64,000 nucleotides of DNA from assembly GCA_002481295.1 (NCBI GenBank), contig DLDU01000060.1, positions 25,936-89,935 of the forward strand. Direction: 5' to 3'. Both the position numbers and the translations under genes were made by a program. This DNA comes from Prevotella sp. UBA7764 (lineage in GTDB: Bacteria; Bacteroidota; Bacteroidia; Bacteroidales; Bacteroidaceae). A model generated the notes under the pieces. That model ran no database searches and was not told where the DNA came from. It saw nothing but the letters and a program-made list of their open reading frames with translations. This document shows positions 60,321 through 64,000 of this stretch, piece by piece (position 1 is the stretch's first letter; each line of letters begins with the position of its first letter).

Positions 60321-62193
60321 TGATACCTACGTCGACCTTTTCGTCATCGGCCAACGACTGAACGGCTGCGGTGACCGTCTCTTTATCGAAATGAAGGGAG
60401 CGAAGAACGGAAAGATCATGGGATTCGCCATCGGACAAGAGGTCGAGAATCTGACGCGGCAGGGCAGCCACCCGCTGGCGATAGTCCTTACGATGCTGTA
60501 CGCAGACATCACACTGTCCGCAATCGTCTTTCGCCTCCTCACCGAAATAGGCCAACAGCTGACGGCTGCGGCACTCCTGATCGTTGAGGACATAATCCAT
60601 CATCGCCTTGAGCCTTTGCTCATATTTTTGTTTCCTGTCCTCATAGACATGAGACGGGATGATTACATCCTCAATGTTGACGCGGTCCTGGAGATAGGTG
60701 ATCTGCGGAATATGGCGGTTGGGGATGAAGTGGATGATGTGCTTGGCACTCATCGTCTTCAACACCAGATAGGTCTGCTGCTCGCTCAACTGTGTGCGCT
60801 CAGCCACCTCGTTTAAATCAAAAAAGGCATAGCGCGTAAAGATACCGTCGCACAATCGCAACAAGACCGTGAGGACAAGATCCTCCTGTGCAGGCAGACG
60901 AAGACGATAGAGTTCGTCACGACTGACCAGAATCCTCACCCGTGAGACACTGTCCGGCTCGGAATTGTAATCGATGTAGCCGGCGTATTGCAATAGCTGC
61001 AAGGCGGAAGGTACCATGAAAGGCGACAGATGATAGGATGCGCAGAACTTGTCGATATTGAAAAGAAACGTGTGTCCACCCCCACTTCCCACGCCAACCT
61101 GATAGAAATAAGCCAGATGCTCATACACGTCGGCAATCTTCTCCTTGGGCGGAAAGTTCATCTCCACACGCTTGAGCATCATACGCTGGTCCGCCTGATC
61201 GTCCCACAACAGCACCGCATAGGATTTCTGTCCGTCTCGCCCTGCCCTACCGGCTTCCTGGAAGTAGGCCTCAATGGCATCGGGACAATCAAAATGAACG
61301 ACCAGACGCACGTCGGGTTTGTCGATGCCCATGCCAAAAGCGTTGGTGGCAACCATCACCCGCACCTCGTCGCGCGTCCATTTTTCTTGCCGCTCGTCTT
61401 TGTCCTGAGGCTCCAGACCAGCATGATAATATGTAGAGGAAATGCCGTTCTCGGAAAGGAAGGTAGACAGCAGTCGGCTCTTCTCACGGCTACGGACATA
61501 GACGATGGCACAGCCTGGAACATGCCGGAGGATGTGCACGAGCTCTTTCTGCTTGTCGACAGTGGGACGAACCACGTAGATGACGTTCTTCCGTACGAAG
61601 CTCATCTTGAAAAAGCGCTCGTCCTTGAAAGCCAACCGCTCCATGATGTCATGGACAACAGCCGGCGTAGCCGTGGCAGTAAGGGCCAGTACGGGTACGC
61701 CGGGCTTGACCTGACGGATATCCGCAATCTTAAGATAGGAAGGACGGAAGTCGTATCCCCACTGACTGATACAATGGGCTTCATCAACTGTGATGAAGCT
61801 CACGGGAATGCGCTTGAGCTTTTGAAGAAACAAAGGACTGCCGAGGCGCTCGGGCGAGACATAGAGCAACTTGAGCCCGCCAAAGATTGCATTCTCCAAC
61901 GTCGCGACAATCTTGCTGCGCGACATGGAGGAATAGATGGCCGCCGCCTTGATGCCATTGGCCTGAAGATGGGCCACCTGATCTTTCATCAAGGCGATCA
62001 GTGGCGTGATGACTATGCAGACGCCATCAGCAGCCAAGGCTGGTACCTGGAAGGTGATGGACTTTCCACCACCCGTCGGCATCAGTCCCAACGTGTCGTG
62101 TCCGCTGCCAATGCTGTCTATGATGTCGCGCTGAATGCCGCGAAAGTCATCATAGCCCCAATAACGCTTAAGAATTTCACGATACTTGTCCAA
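60295..62193 (-). CDS. recQ: ATP-dependent DNA helicase RecQ
   Basis: 632 residues. 3'-5' helicase in recombination and repair. GYDDFRGIQRDIIDSIGSGHDTLGLMPTGGGKSITFQ (Q motif and Walker A), TVDEAHCISQWGYDFR (DEAH), VATNAFGMGIDKPDVR, EAGRAGRDG (motif VI). The zinc-binding RQC region follows (CRSRQLLAYFGEEAKDDCGQCDVC), then a winged helix. An HRDC domain is not evident. Together with recJ, 55 bases upstream, it can act on gapped or stalled DNA. Confidence 0.95.
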   Translation of the reverse strand: MDKYREILKRYWGYDDFRGIQRDIIDSIGSGHDTLGLMPTGGGKSITFQVPALAADGVCIVITPLIALMKDQVAHLQANGIKAAAIYSSMSRSKIVATLENAIFGGLKLLYVSPERLGSPLFLQKLKRIPVSFITVDEAHCISQWGYDFRPSYLKIADIRQVKPGVPVLALTATATPAVVHDIMERLAFKDERFFKMSFVRKNVIYVVRPTVDKQKELVHILRHVPGCAIVYVRSREKSRLLSTFLSENGISSTYYHAGLEPQDKDERQEKWTRDEVRVMVATNAFGMGIDKPDVRLVVHFDCPDAIEAYFQEAGRAGRDGQKSYAVLLWDDQADQRMMLKRVEMNFPPKEKIADVYEHLAYFYQVGVGSGGGHTFLFNIDKFCASYHLSPFMVPSALQLLQYAGYIDYNSEPDSVSRVRILVSRDELYRLRLPAQEDLVLTVLLRLCDGIFTRYAFFDLNEVAERTQLSEQQTYLVLKTMSAKHIIHFIPNRHIPQITYLQDRVNIEDVIIPSHVYEDRKQKYEQRLKAMMDYVLNDQECRSRQLLAYFGEEAKDDCGQCDVCVQHRKDYRQRVAALPRQILDLLSDGESHDLSVLRSLHFDKETVTAAVQSLADDEKVDVGINTIRLHNT

Positions 62194-62248
62194 AGCTCAA
62201 GCCTCAACTCTTTACCTCTTACTGATACAGCCTTATGCCACAAGGCTC

Positions 62249-63973
62249 TTACTCACCCTTGCGGGGCCGGATATCCTCGATCTGCAACTGTACTTGGTTG
62301 CGCTTGAAGACATTGTCCTCAATGGTGTAGGCGATGTCGAACGACCGGCGCGACTTGATATAGCGTGCGGACGCACTCTGGCCAAAGGCGATGCCGTTGA
62401 CCACGACACCCGACTTGGAGTCGACAAGCTCCAGTTTGATATGTTCCTGCGAGCGGCCGACGACCTTGCTGGTGCCATAGTCGTAGACGCCAAGCGTACA
62501 GAACACCGGTTTGGGATTGCTCGGGCCAAACGGAGAGAAGCGCTTGAGGTCGTTATAGAGTTTCTTGGTTATGTCCTTGAAGTCGATGATCGCGTCGATT
62601 CTGAGGTAAGCCTCGGTCTGCTCGGGCTGGATATGCTCCTCGACATATTTCTGGAAACGCTTGCGAAACGTGGGGATGTCGGCCCAGCGCAAAGTAAGTC
62701 CGGCAGCATAGGTGTGCCCTCCGAAATTGATGAGCAGGTCACGGCAGCTCTTAATGGCAGAGTAGATGTCGAAGCCCATCACCGAACGTGCCGAGCCTGT
62801 CGCAAGGTCGCCGTCACGCGTAAGCACCACCGTCGGACGGAAATAAATCTCTGTCAGTCGGGAAGCCACAATGCCGATAACGCCTTTTTTCCAGTGCTCA
62901 TCATACAGGACGATGCTTGACTGATGTTTCTGGCTTTCCAGACGCGAGACGATCTGGTTGGCATCTTCGGTCATGTGCTTGTCGATGTCCTTGCGCTGCT
63001 CGTTGTACTCATTGATATGCTTGGCCTTGCGCAGTGCCTCGTTAATGTCTTTCTCCACGAGCAGGTCCACGCTTTCCTTACCGTTCTCCATACGTCCGGA
63101 GGCATTGATGCGCGGTCCAATCTTGAAGACGATGTCGCTCATCGAGATGTCGCGGCCGCTGAGTCCACAGATGTCGATGATGGCTTTCAGGCCCACACTG
63201 GGATTCTGATTGAGAATCTTCAGTCCGTGGAAAGCGAGAATGCGGTTCTCATCAACCACCGGTACCATATCGGCGGCAATGCTCACGGCGCAGAAGTCCA
63301 ACAAAGGAATAAGCCGGGAGAAGGGAATACCATTGTTCTTGGCAAAAGCCTGCATAAGCTTGAAGCCCACACCGCAACCACAGAGTTGCTTGAAAGGATA
63401 GGGATCGTCGTCGCGCTTGGGGTCAAGAATGGCCACTGCGGGCGGCATCTCCTCGTCGGGTACATGGTGGTCGCAGATGATGAAGTCAATACCCAACGAC
63501 TTGGCATAGGCAATTTCCTTGACTGCCTTGATGCCACAGTCAAGGATGATCACCAGTTTCACACCTGTCCGATGGGCATAGTCCAACCCTTTGCGGCTGA
63601 TGCCGTAGCCCTCATCGTAGCGATCAGGAATGTAATAGTCTATATTGGAATAGAACTGCTGTAAAAACTTATAAACCAAAGCCACCGCAGTGCATCCGTC
63701 AACATCATAGTCACCATAGACGAGCACCCGCTCCTTGCGGCCCATGGCATCATTGAGTCTGTCGACCGCCGCGTCCATATCCTTCATACGGAAAGGATTG
63801 ATCAGGTCGGCCAACTGAGGCTTGAAGAATTGCTTGGCTGCACTCTCTGTGGTGATGCCACGCTTGACGAGAAGCTGGGTAAGCAAGGGACTCATGTTGA
63901 GTTTCTCGCTCAGTTCGCCCGCCAAACGGAGTTCATCAGATGTAGGTGGCACATACTTCCATTTGAAATGCAT
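62249..63973 (-). CDS. recJ: Single-stranded-DNA exonuclease RecJ
   Basis: 574 residues. 5'-3' exonuclease of the DHH family. Motifs I-IV: RVLVYGDYDVDGCTAVAL, IILDCGIK, DFIICDHHVPDEE (DHH) and, in the second half, GRMENGKESVDLLVEKDINEA, VIGIVASRLTE and FGGHTYAAGLTL. C-terminal OB-like part ends IRPRKGE. Start ATG at 63973; 27 bases to the window end. recQ follows downstream, probably in one operon. Confidence 0.95.
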   Translation of the reverse strand: MHFKWKYVPPTSDELRLAGELSEKLNMSPLLTQLLVKRGITTESAAKQFFKPQLADLINPFRMKDMDAAVDRLNDAMGRKERVLVYGDYDVDGCTAVALVYKFLQQFYSNIDYYIPDRYDEGYGISRKGLDYAHRTGVKLVIILDCGIKAVKEIAYAKSLGIDFIICDHHVPDEEMPPAVAILDPKRDDDPYPFKQLCGCGVGFKLMQAFAKNNGIPFSRLIPLLDFCAVSIAADMVPVVDENRILAFHGLKILNQNPSVGLKAIIDICGLSGRDISMSDIVFKIGPRINASGRMENGKESVDLLVEKDINEALRKAKHINEYNEQRKDIDKHMTEDANQIVSRLESQKHQSSIVLYDEHWKKGVIGIVASRLTEIYFRPTVVLTRDGDLATGSARSVMGFDIYSAIKSCRDLLINFGGHTYAAGLTLRWADIPTFRKRFQKYVEEHIQPEQTEAYLRIDAIIDFKDITKKLYNDLKRFSPFGPSNPKPVFCTLGVYDYGTSKVVGRSQEHIKLELVDSKSGVVVNGIAFGQSASARYIKSRRSFDIAYTIEDNVFKRNQVQLQIEDIRPRKGE

Positions 63974-64000
63974 TTTAAATATTTCTTTTTCTGCTTCAAA

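Overview
The window is chromosomal DNA of a member of the Bacteroidales, most likely Prevotella or a close relative. The support is the repeated use of the Bacteroidetes promoter (TTG, 19-21 bases, TAnnTTTG), an LpxC-FabZ fusion, HU-CCDC81/SPOR, DUF1573, DUF4738 and DUF5715 proteins, a Prevotella-style C-terminal sorting tail, and a 47-bp CRISPR repeat of the type II-C kind. Species cannot be told from this alone.

Left edge (1-2470) is accessory: the end of a CRISPR array (five 47-bp repeats, exact 30-bp spacers), a 5'-truncated secreted carbohydrate-binding protein, one copy of an unexplained ~384-bp intergenic element, a Phd-like antitoxin stub and tRNA-Ser(CGA). From 2541 to 10633 come a DUF488 protein, a Crp/Fnr regulator, a DASS anion transporter, DUF1573, FHA and HU/SPOR proteins, rfbC, ugd and a DUF4738 lipoprotein.

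10746-21426 (+) runs hisH-hisA-hisF-hisIE, ftsE, lysC, lysA, two glycosyltransferase-like genes and class III fructose bisphosphatase. 21781-37790 is all on the minus strand. One run is phoH-purC-menG-aroE-purM-prfA-pyrF, closed by a terminator. The next is lpxD-lpxC/fabZ-lpxA-miaA-PBP1A-Pif1-like helicase. DUF5715, nspC and prs follow.

41361-49262 (-) contains a transposase relic; a five-gene envelope operon (tail-only secreted peptide, L,D-transpeptidase, ECF sigma, small membrane protein, Spy-like protein); and a probable cobalamin cluster (clostripain-like lipoprotein, BtuF-like, BtuC-like, PduO-type adenosyltransferase) that lacks its ATPase. valS, mazG, a lipoprotein, rnz and a DnaJ/TerB protein come next. 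The second copy of the 384-bp element is at 55582-55965. A B3/B4-domain gene, a 66-residue gene followed by a broken kinase-like gene, a divergent NAD-dependent DNA ligase, trmD, recQ and recJ finish the window.

The most interesting signal is the pair of intergenic elements at 1713-2096 (minus) and 55582-55965 (plus). They align without a gap over 384 bp, each with three 22-bp-spaced GTCATCTC units and a palindrome exactly 186 bases after the third unit. Other points of note are promoters inside CRISPR repeats, an 8-bp repeat slip at the hisA/hisF junction, and promoters that leave almost no 5' leader.
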